A DNA stretch of 64,000 bases from Pedobacter zeaxanthinifaciens. Lineage in GTDB: Bacteria; Bacteroidota; Bacteroidia; Sphingobacteriales; Sphingobacteriaceae. The notes beneath the pieces are model-generated. The model was not told the origin of the DNA and ran no database searches. It was given only the letters and a program-made list of their open reading frames with translations. A program made the translations under genes and the position numbers. Below, piece after piece: positions 24,163-33,300 of the stretch; the stretch's first letter is position 1; the number at the start of each line of letters is the position of its first letter. The stretch is taken from assembly GCF_003313335.1 (NCBI RefSeq), contig NZ_QMHP01000003.1:124001-188000 (forward strand). The letters are read 5' to 3'.

Positions 24163-26256
24163 ATGAAAACAATCATTGCAGAAAAACCAAGCGTAGCAAG
24201 GGAAATAGCCGGACTTGTGGGAGCATCCGATAAAAAGGATGGCTACCTGACAGGTAACGGCTATTTTGTTACGTGGGCATTCGGTCATTTAATAGGACTG
24301 GGAATGCCCGAAGATTACGGCATTTCGGGATTTGATAAAGCATCCCTGCCGATATTGCCCAACCCGTTTTTATTGACCGTCCGCAAGGTCAAAAAAGACA
24401 AAGGGTACACCGCCGATACTGGCGCATTAAAGCAACTGAAAGTCATTGAGCAGCTTTTTAAGCAAAGCAACAGCATCATCGTTGCTACCGATGCAGGTCG
24501 TGAGGGCGAACTCATTTTCAGGTACATTTATGAATACCTGAAATGCAACAAACCTTTTGAACGCCTTTGGATAAGTTCGCTTACCGAAAAGGCAATAAAG
24601 CAAGGCTTCAACAACCTAAAAGACGGGGCAGCATTTGACGGACTGTATCAGGCAGCGCAAGGCAGAAGCCGTGCCGACTGGCTTGTAGGCATCAATGCTA
24701 CACAGGCATTGAGCATTGCCGCAGGCAATGGTATCTATTCGCTTGGAAGAGTGCAAACGCCCACACTGGCTTTGATATGCAAACGTTACCTCGACAATAA
24801 GAATTTCACGGTAAAGAAATACTGGCAGATACAATTAACGCACAACAAAGCCCAGGTTGATTTCAAAAGTATTTCCGCAACCAAATGGGACGAAAAGCAA
24901 CTTGCTGATGATACCCTTAAAGCTATTCAGCGTGGCGCAACGGCAACCTTTACATCAGTAGAAACCAAAAGCGTTACAGAACAACCGCCCTTGCTTTTCG
25001 ACCTGACAGGCTTACAAAAGGAAGCCAACAAAAGGCTGAAATTATCTGCTGAAGCAACGCTCAATATTGCGCAAAGCCTGTACGAAAAGAAGTTTATCAC
25101 GTACCCACGTACCGGGAGCAAATACATCCCTGAAGATATGTGGGCAGAAATTCCAAACCTCGTGCGGGCATTGCAAAATCGTGAGGATTGCAAGCAAGCC
25201 CTTACCAAAATCAAATGGGGACGGTTCAACAAACGTATCGTGAATGACCTCCGTGTAACGGACCATCACGGTTTGTTGATTACGGACAAAGTGCCGTCCG
25301 TACTTAATGCAGACGAAAACAAGATTTACAATATGATTGCGCTTCGCTTGCTTGAAGCCATATCGCAAGCCTGTGTCAAAGAAATAACCGATGTATCATT
25401 ACAGGTATTGCATTACGACTTTACGGCAAAAGGCTGTAAAATTCAGGAAGCGGGTTGGCGTTCCATAAAAGGAAGTTTTACCGATGACGGCGAAGAGCCA
25501 GTGCAGGAATTACCTGAACTGCATAAAGGCGACGAACTTGCCATAAAGGAAGCCGCAGTTTTGGAAAAGCAGACCAAACCACCAGTGCTTTACACCGAAG
25601 CCGGGCTTTTGTCGGCTATGGAAACCGCAGGGAAAGAAATTGAGAACGAAGAAGAACGCAAAGCCCTCAAAAATATCGGCATCGGTACTCCTGCAACAAG
25701 AGCCGCCATTATCGAAACCCTGTTTACCCGTAATTATATCCAACGGGATAAACGTTCTTTAATCCCTACGGAAAAAGGATTGCAGGTGTACGGGCTTGTA
25801 AAAGACCGGAAAATTGCAGACGTGGCAATGACTGCCGAATGGGAATTGGCGTTACAGAAAATAGAAAATAACGAAGCGGATGCCGGAACATTCCAAAAGG
25901 AAATGGAAACCTATGCCAAATCTATTACCGATGAATTGCTACAAACCTCTATTGCAAGCACCAACCAACCCAAACTAACCTGCCCGAAATGCAAAAGTCA
26001 GCAGCTTATTATCCGTGACAAGATTGTGAAATGCCCTGATGAGGCTTGTAACTGGGTACAGTTCCGCACCGTCTGCGGTGTACAAATCAGTATCGAAAAT
26101 GTAACAAACCTTGTCAATAAAGGCAAAACCTCTCTTATCAAAGGAATGACAAGCAAAGCCGGAAAGAAATTCGATGCTTACATCATTCTGAAAGAAAACG
26201 CTGAAAGTTCCTTTGAGTTTGAAAAAAACAAAAGCAGTAAACGCAATGGAAAATAA
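24163..26256 (+). CDS. topB: Type IA DNA topoisomerase (Exc/TopB)
   Basis: A 697-residue topoisomerase III-type enzyme. The Toprim domain is N-terminal (TIIAEKPSVAREIA; acidic site ATDAGREGELIFRY with Asp110). The active-site Tyr314 lies in FITYPRTGSKYIP, and a C-terminal zinc-ribbon is visible (LTCPKCKSQQ ... VKCPDEACNW, about 606-628). Its counterpart in CTnDOT, Exc, is a topoisomerase III required for excision in vivo. It overlaps the following ORF6N gene by 11 bp, pointing to translational coupling. Confidence 0.95.
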   Translation: MKTIIAEKPSVAREIAGLVGASDKKDGYLTGNGYFVTWAFGHLIGLGMPEDYGISGFDKASLPILPNPFLLTVRKVKKDKGYTADTGALKQLKVIEQLFKQSNSIIVATDAGREGELIFRYIYEYLKCNKPFERLWISSLTEKAIKQGFNNLKDGAAFDGLYQAAQGRSRADWLVGINATQALSIAAGNGIYSLGRVQTPTLALICKRYLDNKNFTVKKYWQIQLTHNKAQVDFKSISATKWDEKQLADDTLKAIQRGATATFTSVETKSVTEQPPLLFDLTGLQKEANKRLKLSAEATLNIAQSLYEKKFITYPRTGSKYIPEDMWAEIPNLVRALQNREDCKQALTKIKWGRFNKRIVNDLRVTDHHGLLITDKVPSVLNADENKIYNMIALRLLEAISQACVKEITDVSLQVLHYDFTAKGCKIQEAGWRSIKGSFTDDGEEPVQELPELHKGDELAIKEAAVLEKQTKPPVLYTEAGLLSAMETAGKEIENEEERKALKNIGIGTPATRAAIIETLFTRNYIQRDKRSLIPTEKGLQVYGLVKDRKIADVAMTAEWELALQKIENNEADAGTFQKEMETYAKSITDELLQTSIASTNQPKLTCPKCKSQQLIIRDKIVKCPDEACNWVQFRTVCGVQISIENVTNLVNKGKTSLIKGMTSKAGKKFDAYIILKENAESSFEFEKNKSSKRNGK

Positions 26257-27127
26257 ACCGTCAATCGTACCCAAAGAAATCAGGAACCTGATTTATACTA
26301 TCCGGGGCAAACAGGTAATGTTGGATAGCGACCTCGCTGCCTTATATCAGGTAGAAACAAAGAACCTGAACAAAGCTGTTAAAAGAAATATTAAGCGTTT
26401 TCCTGTATCATTCTGCTTTCAACTGACCGAAGAGGAAGTTGAAAACTTGAGGTTCCAAATTGGAACCTCAAGTTTAAATTACGGCGGCAGACGTTATTTG
26501 CCCTATGCTTTTACGGAACAAGGCGTTGCAATGGGATCTGCCATACTTCGTTCTGATATAGCCGTTAAAATGAGTGTGGAAATAATGGAAGCCTTTGTAG
26601 AAATGCGGCGTATGCTCATCAGCAACGCTTCTTTGTTTCATCGTTTGGACAATATCGAGTTAAAGCAACTGGAAGCCGACCAAAAATTTGAAGAGATTTT
26701 TAAGGCTTTGGAAAGCGACAAGCTGCACAGCGAAAAAGGCATTTTCTACAACGGGCAGATTTTTGATGCCTACGCCTTTGTTTCCGATATTATCCGTAGT
26801 GCCAAAAGCTCTGTTATCCTGCTTGATAATTATGTGGATGATACGGTGCTTACCTTGTTGGGTAAGCGTAAGACTAATGTAACCGCTACAATCCTTACCA
26901 AAAGTATCAGCAATCAGTTACGGTTAGACTTACAACGCTACAATAGCCAATATCCTCCGATAGAAATTGAAGTGTTTTCCGACGCCCACGACCGTTTTTT
27001 GATTATTGACCATACAGAACTCTACCATATAGGGGCATCGCTCAAAGACCTGGGCAAAAAATGGTTTGCTTTTTCAAGAATGGATATTGAAGTCGGCAGG
27101 ATGCTTCAAATATTGAACAAGCCGTAA
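26246..27127 (+). CDS. ORF6N domain protein with C-terminal PLD-like segment
   Basis: A 293-residue protein. The ATG at 26246 is preferred to an upstream TTG (26213) because the ORF6N domain begins right after it (PSIVPKEIRNLIYTIRGKQVMLDSDLAALYQVETKNLNKAVKRN). That DNA-binding domain of phage antirepressor type covers about residues 7-100. The C-terminal third resembles half of a phospholipase-D fold: SSVILLDNYVDDTVLTLL and HDRFLIIDHTELYHIGASLKDLG, where HxR-x4-D stands in for HxK-x4-D. A regulatory or nuclease-like role is possible but unproven. Overlaps topB by 11 bp and is followed by a strong terminator. Confidence 0.83.
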   Translation: MENKPSIVPKEIRNLIYTIRGKQVMLDSDLAALYQVETKNLNKAVKRNIKRFPVSFCFQLTEEEVENLRFQIGTSSLNYGGRRYLPYAFTEQGVAMGSAILRSDIAVKMSVEIMEAFVEMRRMLISNASLFHRLDNIELKQLEADQKFEEIFKALESDKLHSEKGIFYNGQIFDAYAFVSDIIRSAKSSVILLDNYVDDTVLTLLGKRKTNVTATILTKSISNQLRLDLQRYNSQYPPIEIEVFSDAHDRFLIIDHTELYHIGASLKDLGKKWFAFSRMDIEVGRMLQILNKP

Positions 27128-27170
27128 AAAATGAACCTCCGAATTATCGGAGGTTCATTTTTAGTTTTTT
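27126..27170. terminator. Strong bidirectional terminator
   Basis: A 12-bp perfect stem (27131-27142 with 27147-27158, loop ATTA) is flanked by an A-run on the left and T-runs on the right. It separates the excision operon from the convergent arsenic operon. Confidence 0.9.
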
Positions 27171-27208
27171 TATGCTTCAAAATGCTCTAATACGTTCTTA
27201 AATAACCT

Positions 27209-28237
27209 TTAGTAATATTTCTTCTTTAGCCATAAACTTGCTTTTACCAACAGTATCAGTACAGGTACTTCTACCAACGGTCCTATAACGCCCACAAATG
27301 CCTGTGGAGAATGAATACCGAAAACCGCTATTGCTACGGCTATTGCCAATTCAAAATTGTTTCCTGTGGCTGTAAATGCGATGGATGCGTTTTTGTCGTA
27401 AGGAACGTTTAAAGATTTATTGATAAAGAAGCTGACAAAAAACATTAGTACAAAATAGATGATTAACGGTATGGCTACTTTTACTACATCCATTGGCAGT
27501 TCTAATATTTTATCGCCTTTCAGACTGAACATTAATACGATTGTAAACAGTAAAGCATATAATGTAATGGGCGATATTCGAGGTACAAATTTCCTGTTAT
27601 ACCATTCTATTCCTTTTGACTTTACCAATGCGTAACGGCTTATAAAACCTGCTAAGAAAGGAATGCCTAAGTATATTAATACGCTTTCGGTTACGTCTTT
27701 CATTGATACGCTTACATTGAAATTGGCTACTCCTAATTTGCTTGGTAATACATTAATGAATAACCAAACTAAGAAGCTATAAGAAATTATCTGAAAGATG
27801 CTGTTTAATGCAACTAACATAGCTGTGTATTCTCTGTTTGCTTTAGCTAAATCGCTCCATACGATTACCATTGCGATACATCTTGCCAAACCTATCAATA
27901 TCAAGCCTGTCATATAATCGGGTTCATTACGTAAAAACAAAACGGCTAATCCGAACATCAATATTGTACCGATAACCCAATTGAGCAATAAGGATATGCC
28001 GATTACTTTTTTATCCTTAAATGCTTGGGGCAATAATGAATAATCCACTTTTGCCAATGGCGGGTACATCATCAGTATCAGACCTATTGCCAAAGGAACG
28101 TTTGTAGTGCCTACGGATAAAGCATTTGTAATTTTTGATATTCCCGGAAAGAAATACCCTAAACCTATACCTGCTGCCATTGCAAGGAATATCCATAAGG
28201 TAAGGTAACGGTCAAGAAATTTTAGTTTTGGTTGCAT
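27209..28237 (-). CDS. arsB: ACR3-family arsenite efflux transporter
   Basis: A 342-residue membrane protein with ten predicted helices. ACR3 proteins export As(III) across the inner membrane. Conserved features are the N-terminal [24 protein letters not shown], the [16 protein letters not shown] segment with the essential Cys (about residue 118), and [20 protein letters not shown]. It is the last gene of the arsR-DUF6428-arsC-ACR3 operon and starts 3 bp after the arsC-like stop. The ACR3 type, not the E. coli ArsB type, is what the sequence shows; the symbol is used loosely. Confidence 0.93.
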   Translation of the reverse strand: MQPKLKFLDRYLTLWIFLAMAAGIGLGYFFPGISKITNALSVGTTNVPLAIGLILMMYPPLAKVDYSLLPQAFKDKKVIGISLLLNWVIGTILMFGLAVLFLRNEPDYMTGLILIGLARCIAMVIVWSDLAKANREYTAMLVALNSIFQIISYSFLVWLFINVLPSKLGVANFNVSVSMKDVTESVLIYLGIPFLAGFISRYALVKSKGIEWYNRKFVPRISPITLYALLFTIVLMFSLKGDKILELPMDVVKVAIPLIIYFVLMFFVSFFINKSLNVPYDKNASIAFTATGNNFELAIAVAIAVFGIHSPQAFVGVIGPLVEVPVLILLVKASLWLKKKYY

Positions 28238-28240
28238 TGG

Positions 28241-28855
28241 TTATTGACTGACTTTTGAAAAAACATAAAACATTTCCGTTGCTATCTGTAAACTTCTTTC
28301 TGCATATACCTGTGATTGCTCCGGTGTATTGTCTGAAATTTTAGGGTCTTCAAATGTGATAGGTATCCTTTTTTCTGCACCTGCAATAAATGGACATCCA
28401 CCGTCTGCCTGTGAACAGGTCATAATGGCTGTAAATGCTGATACTGGGTTGAAAGGACTATCGTACTTTTTTGAAAAGCCGATAACAGGCAAAGCATTAT
28501 CGCTGTATTTTATGGCATATACAGGGTTATTAGTATCTGCGATTTTGAAAATGTTAAACCCCTGATTAGTCAATGTTTCTGCAACTTTCGGAAATAGTGA
28601 CGTTTCTTCCGTACCGCCCGAATAACAATGTACATTTGGTATATTAAAATGTGCTGACGCTACCTGTGCCCAAACCTGTGATAAATGGCTTCTTCGGGAA
28701 TTGTGGGTACAGATGAAATTGATATTTATATCCTGCCTGTCGTTTACTTTTTGCTGTATAAAATCAATCAGCGGTTGTAATACGGCTTTACGTTCTTCGC
28801 TGATGCTTTGTACATCAATTTTGTTGTTAATGATTTCGATTAGTTTTTGATACAT
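28241..28855 (-). CDS. arsC: Arsenate reductase, low-molecular-weight phosphatase-like
   Basis: A 204-residue protein of the LMW protein-tyrosine-phosphatase superfamily with the CX5R loop FICTHNSRRSHLSQ (Cys49, Arg55). A helical N-terminal extension of about 40 residues is typical of the Bacteroidota members. Family members reduce arsenate to arsenite for export. Further Cys residues lie in MTCSQADGGCPF (about 146-157), which may be the relay or resolving thiols (inference). Located 3 bp upstream of ACR3 and 19 bp downstream of the DUF6428 gene. Confidence 0.88.
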   Translation of the reverse strand: MYQKLIEIINNKIDVQSISEERKAVLQPLIDFIQQKVNDRQDININFICTHNSRRSHLSQVWAQVASAHFNIPNVHCYSGGTEETSLFPKVAETLTNQGFNIFKIADTNNPVYAIKYSDNALPVIGFSKKYDSPFNPVSAFTAIMTCSQADGGCPFIAGAEKRIPITFEDPKISDNTPEQSQVYAERSLQIATEMFYVFSKVSQ

Positions 28856-28874
28856 CGCATTTTGTTTTTAGTGT

Positions 28875-29339
28875 TTAGCAACATCCCGAATTTGGTGTAC
28901 AGCAAGCATTATTCAGCTCTGATAATTTTACCTTTTGCTTTTCGGCAGGAATACCGCAAGCATCACTTGCCAGGCAAGCGGTTTGCTTGTTTTTCAGTAC
29001 AAAATGGTTTCCGTTAAAATTCAAATCGTATTTACCAACCGTTTCGCTTTGGTATTCTACTTCTATTTCGGCATCTTCAATACCCAACTTTTCTTCGGAT
29101 AGCTTAATGATGTTTAATAGCTTTGTTGGCTTTAATCGGTGTTCAAAATCGTTGGCATTCCATAATTGGAAATTGACAACTTTTTCGTTTCTAATTGTTC
29201 CGCCACAATCAATGAAGTGTTTTGTAATAACACCTATCTCGGTAACGTGAAAGTGTTCGGGTACAAATGTTCCGTTCTCTAATTGAAATTCAACATTATC
29301 CAATGCTGGTAAGATTTCTTTGATGTTTGATAGTTTCAT
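28875..29339 (-). CDS. DUF6428 family arsenic-operon protein
   Basis: A 154-residue soluble protein of the DUF6428 family, regularly found in Bacteroidota ars operons. Visible features are GTFVPEHFHVTEIGVITKHFIDCGG, FQLWNANDFEHRLKPTKLL and a Cys-rich end (NACCTPNSGCC). The C-terminal Cys pairs suggest arsenite or other soft-metal binding, perhaps as a chaperone to ACR3 (inference). Encoded between arsR and the arsC-like gene. No experimental function is known to me. Confidence 0.82.
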   Translation of the reverse strand: MKLSNIKEILPALDNVEFQLENGTFVPEHFHVTEIGVITKHFIDCGGTIRNEKVVNFQLWNANDFEHRLKPTKLLNIIKLSEEKLGIEDAEIEVEYQSETVGKYDLNFNGNHFVLKNKQTACLASDACGIPAEKQKVKLSELNNACCTPNSGCC

Positions 29340-29398
29340 TATTTTTTTATTTAATTGTTATATTGCTTTATTGCGATTAATGTGCTTAAAAAAAATGC

Positions 29399-29728
29399 TT
29401 AACAGCATTTATCAACCTCTACATTATCTATAAAGAAAGCATTGAGTTCCTTTTTAATCTGCTGCCAAACATTTTCATCAATACAGTAGCACACACTTGT
29501 CCCTTCTATATTGCCTTTGATGATACCAATGTTTTTAAGCTCTTTTAAATGTTGTGAAATCGTAGCCTGCGCCAATCCTAATTCTTCCACTAAGTCATTA
29601 CAAATGCAAGCATTCTGCTTGATGATGTATTGCAGGATAGCTATACGGGCAGGATGAGCCAGTGCCTTTAAAGTGGTTGCCAAGCTGTTTTGCTGTTCTG
29701 TAAATATTTCTGTTTTTGTTACGCCCAT
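29399..29728 (-). CDS. arsR: ArsR-family arsenic-responsive repressor
   Basis: A 109-residue winged-HTH repressor. The start at 29728 (MGVTKTEIFTEQQ) is preferred to the upstream ATG at 29752, because the latter would place the operator dyad inside the gene. The DNA-binding helix is AQATISQHLKELKNIG. Cys residues in NACICNDL and a CC end (VEVDKCC) can sense As(III). It heads the ars operon, whose promoter -7 box overlaps the dyad at 29745-29762, so negative autoregulation is likely. Confidence 0.9.
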   Translation of the reverse strand: MGVTKTEIFTEQQNSLATTLKALAHPARIAILQYIIKQNACICNDLVEELGLAQATISQHLKELKNIGIIKGNIEGTSVCYCIDENVWQQIKKELNAFFIDNVEVDKCC

Positions 29729-29744
29729 CTTATTTGTAATAATA

Positions 29745-29779
29745 TATCGCAATATTACGATAAATATTTAAACCACAAA
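29745..29779 (-). promoter_or_regulatory. ars promoter with overlapping ArsR operator
   Basis: The dyad TATCGCAATATTACGATA (29745-29762) is symmetric except for one base pair in each arm. On the minus strand the -33 TTTG (29776-29779) and -7-like TAATATTG (29750-29757; consensus TAnnTTTG, one mismatch) have an 18-bp spacer, so the operator covers the -7 box. The arsR start is 17 bp downstream. Confidence 0.7.
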
Positions 29780-29874
29780 AGTAGTTTGTGAAAAAACATA
29801 TAGCCAAGCACCAATTCTGTATAAATAATCAGTTCAATTTTCTATTGTAAATCGCCAAATCCTGCCTTTCAAAG

Positions 29875-29888
29875 CCAAACGCTGCAAC
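29875..29888 (+). promoter_or_regulatory. Shared CCAAACGCTGC motif upstream of DUF1896
   Basis: GCCAAATCCTGCC and, 20 bp later, GCCAAACGCTGC form a tandem within the 200 bp between arsR and the DUF1896 gene. The second copy matches the motif seen upstream of the xis gene, DUF3945 and mobC. Role unknown. Confidence 0.35.
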
Positions 29889-29954
29889 ATTATCAAAGGC
29901 ATTTGCTCCTGCTTATAATTTTAGGATTTAAGTAAAATTCTAATCAAAATAAGT

Positions 29955-30392
29955 ATGGATGTACAGCAAAAAGACCTGTCGTATTTCAGATTACGACTGC
30001 AAGAATTATTAAACAGCAGCTTTCCCGAAAAGGCACACGACCAAAAATTTATTGACCAACGGTCTTCGTGGGCTGCCAATGCTTATGAGGGTGCTTTCCG
30101 TTCGGGAAACGCCGTTGAGCAATGCGACGAAATAGCCAACTACATACTTTTTGAGGGCTTGCACTTCTCCAAGTTCAACACGGTTTTCAAAGTGGTATGC
30201 AATGAGTTTGATGCCATAATGGCAGACGAGGAGCTGCGACCGTTCGCCCTTAAAATGTTCCCCGTTTGTGAGCCTGTTTTCGCAGGATATGAATTAACCG
30301 ATGATTTCGCCAACGGAAATGAGTTTGATGTACTCTATACCGAACTGACCGGAACCATCTCAATATGGATTGAGGAAAATGGGCTTCAGTAA
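29955..30392 (+). CDS. DUF1896 domain-containing protein
   Basis: A 145-residue protein that matches DUF1896 across its length ([78 protein letters not shown]). The family is confined to Bacteroidota conjugative elements and lies directly upstream of the giant methylase-helicase, as here, with a 14-bp overlap. A partner role for that protein is likely from the constant pairing; no biochemical activity is known. Confidence 0.85.
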   Translation: MDVQQKDLSYFRLRLQELLNSSFPEKAHDQKFIDQRSSWAANAYEGAFRSGNAVEQCDEIANYILFEGLHFSKFNTVFKVVCNEFDAIMADEELRPFALKMFPVCEPVFAGYELTDDFANGNEFDVLYTELTGTISIWIEENGLQ

Positions 30393-33300
30393 GCGGTTCC
30401 ATCTCCAACAGAATATTGATGCCCTGCGAATTGTTTTTAAACTGGAAAAGGAGAAACGGCAAGCCACCGTAGGCGAAAGACTGCTAATGATGCGATACAG
30501 CGGATTTGGCGGTCTTAAATTCGTTCTGAACCCCGTAGAAAACGAAATAGACATCAATCATTGGAGAAAAACAGAACACGACCTTTTTCCACTCACGCAG
30601 GAACTCCACCAACTACTCAAAGAAAATTCCGAAGACGATAAGCAATACCGCAAGTATGTGGATAGTATGAAAAGTTCCGTACTGACGGCTTTTTATACCC
30701 CACCAAAAGTTATAGATGCCATTTCATCTGCCTTGCGGGATAATGGTCTGCACATTGATAAATTCCTCGAACCCTCCGCAGGTATCGGTTCATTCATCCA
30801 ATCCTTTTCGGAAAATCAGAAAGCCAGTGTTACCGCTTATGAAAAGGACTTGCTTACAGGCAAGATTTTAAAGCAGCTTTACCCCGAAAGCAATATCCGT
30901 ATAAACGGCTTTGAGGAAATCCCCGAAAGGGAACAAAACACCTATGATGTAATCGCCAGTAATATCCCTTTTGGCGATACTTCCGTATTTGACCTTTCTT
31001 ATTCACGCAGTAGAAACAGCGCAAAGGAACAAGCTGCCCGAAGCATACACAATTACTTTTTTCTGAAAGGTGCTGATATGCTCCGTGAGGGCGGTTTGTT
31101 GGCTTACATCACTTCACAGGGCATTCTGAACAGCCCTAAGAACGAACCCATACGCAGGGCGTTGATGCAGGATAATAATTTGGTTTCGGTTGTAAGATTG
31201 CCTAACAACCTGTTTACCGAATATGCAGGTACGGAAGTCGGCAGCGACCTGATTATCCTGCAAAAAAATACGGCAAAAGAAAATCTGACCGACAGGGAAG
31301 ATCTGTTTTGCCAAAGCAAGCCATCTGAATACAATACGCCTGGCAATGCGCTCTTTCAGGACAGTACAAGAATTATCCATACCGACCAAAAATTAGATAC
31401 CGACCCATACGGGCAACCTGCCTTAATCTATACGCATAAAGACGGTGTTGAGGGCATTGCCAAAGATTTGAAGCAAATGCTTTCCGAAGATTTTGGAAAG
31501 CATCTGAATTTGAGTTTATACAAAGGCGAACAGAACGACGAGCCTGTTATACAAATTCCTATTGAACCAAAAGTTACACCTCCGGTCATAGACCCTGTAA
31601 TCATTCAGCAAAAGCCGCAACCTGTACCTACTTCGGTAGTCCGTCAGGAAAGCCCGCAGGAATTAAAGCAACTAAGCATTTTTGACTTGTTTGAAAGTGC
31701 GGGAGAACCTGTAATGGTTCTTGCTCCACCTAAAAGAACTACCCAAGCCAAAAGGCAAAGCACTAAAAAAAGAAGAGGTACAATAGGTCGTCAGCCCGAC
31801 CTGTTCAGCAGTGCAAGGCAGCAGCCCTATACACCGCTAAAATCCAATGGTGATATTAACGGAACCGACCAGGTTAACGGCAAAAAACAGGAAGCTATCA
31901 GCGACCTGTTTTCACAAATAAACGGAAATGGCCAGTCTGATAAGACAGCCATTACCGCTATCAATATTAATGCTATTCCTGAACCTGCCCCGTATAGTGG
32001 CGAACTGCAATCATTCCATCGGAATGATTGCCTTGTGGTGGATAACGGTTGGGTCGGCTATTTGCAAGAGGTGGATAAGGAAGACAAAAAAGCTATCTTT
32101 CATCCATTGCAATTGCCGTCGGCACAGAAAGCAAGAGCCGAAGCCTACATAGCTGTAAGGGACAGTTATATCAACCTGTACCAAAAAGAAGCTGAAAAGC
32201 AGACCGAACACAAGGCAGAACGGGAAACCCTGAACCTCCTGTACGATGGCTTTGTCAAAAAATACGGTAATCTCAATGCTGCCGACAATGCCAAGCTGAT
32301 AAAGACAGACAGCGCAGGTAAAGAAATTCCTTATCTGGAGCGTATCATTGGCGGCATAATCCATAAAGCGGATATATTCAGCCGTCCTGTTAGTTTCTCT
32401 ACGACCACGTTAGCAACCGATAATCCCGAAGAGGCATTAGCCGCCTCGCTGAATAAATACGGCAACGTGGATTTGGACTTTATGTCCGAAATCAGCAGCC
32501 TGCCTGCCGATACCCTGAAAGAAGCCTTACACGGGCGGTTGTTCTACAATCCGCTACAACAGGAATACGAAATAGCCGAACGGTGGATTGCAGGCAACGT
32601 AGTTGAGAAAGCCGATGACGTAAGAGCCTATCTTGAAAACAATCCTGATGATACCGAAGCCAAAGAAAGCCTTACCGCTTTAGAGGAAGCCCGACCAAAA
32701 CGGATTGAATTTGAGGAGTTGGATTTTAATCTCGGCGAACGGTGGATACCTACCGGAATTTATGCCCGTTTCGCTTCGCACCTGTTCGATGCGGATGTAC
32801 TGGTTCATTACTCCGAAAGCTCCGACGACTTTTCTGTGAAATGTCATCGGGGCAATATGCACATTTGGGAAAAATATGCTGTCAAAGCGGAAAGCCGAAC
32901 ATTTGACGGTATTGCCCTGCTCAAACACGCCCTTGTCAATACTACGCCTGATATAACCAAAAAAGTGATGGTTGGCGACCAAGAGGTCAAAGTACGGGAT
33001 ATGGAAGCCATACAAATGGCGAACACCAAGATTGATGAAATCCGTACCGCTTTTACCGACTGGCTACACGCACAGAACGATGAGTTTAAAAACAGGCTGA
33101 CCGACCAGTACAACGACACCTTTAACTGTTTCGTTCGCCCGAACTATGACGGAAGCCATCAGGAATTTCCGGGATTAGACCGCAAGGGTGCAGGCATTGA
33201 AGACCTGTATTCAAGCCAAAAGGACACGGTTTGGATGATAAAACTGAACAACGGTGCTATCTGCGACCACGAAGTAGGCGCAGGAAAAACGCTAATAATG

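Noticed and set aside
23632..24288. A 218-codon antisense ORF across DUF3945 and topB
   Set aside because: Antisense to two well-supported genes; composition mirrors the sense Gln/Lys-rich segment, so it is a shadow.
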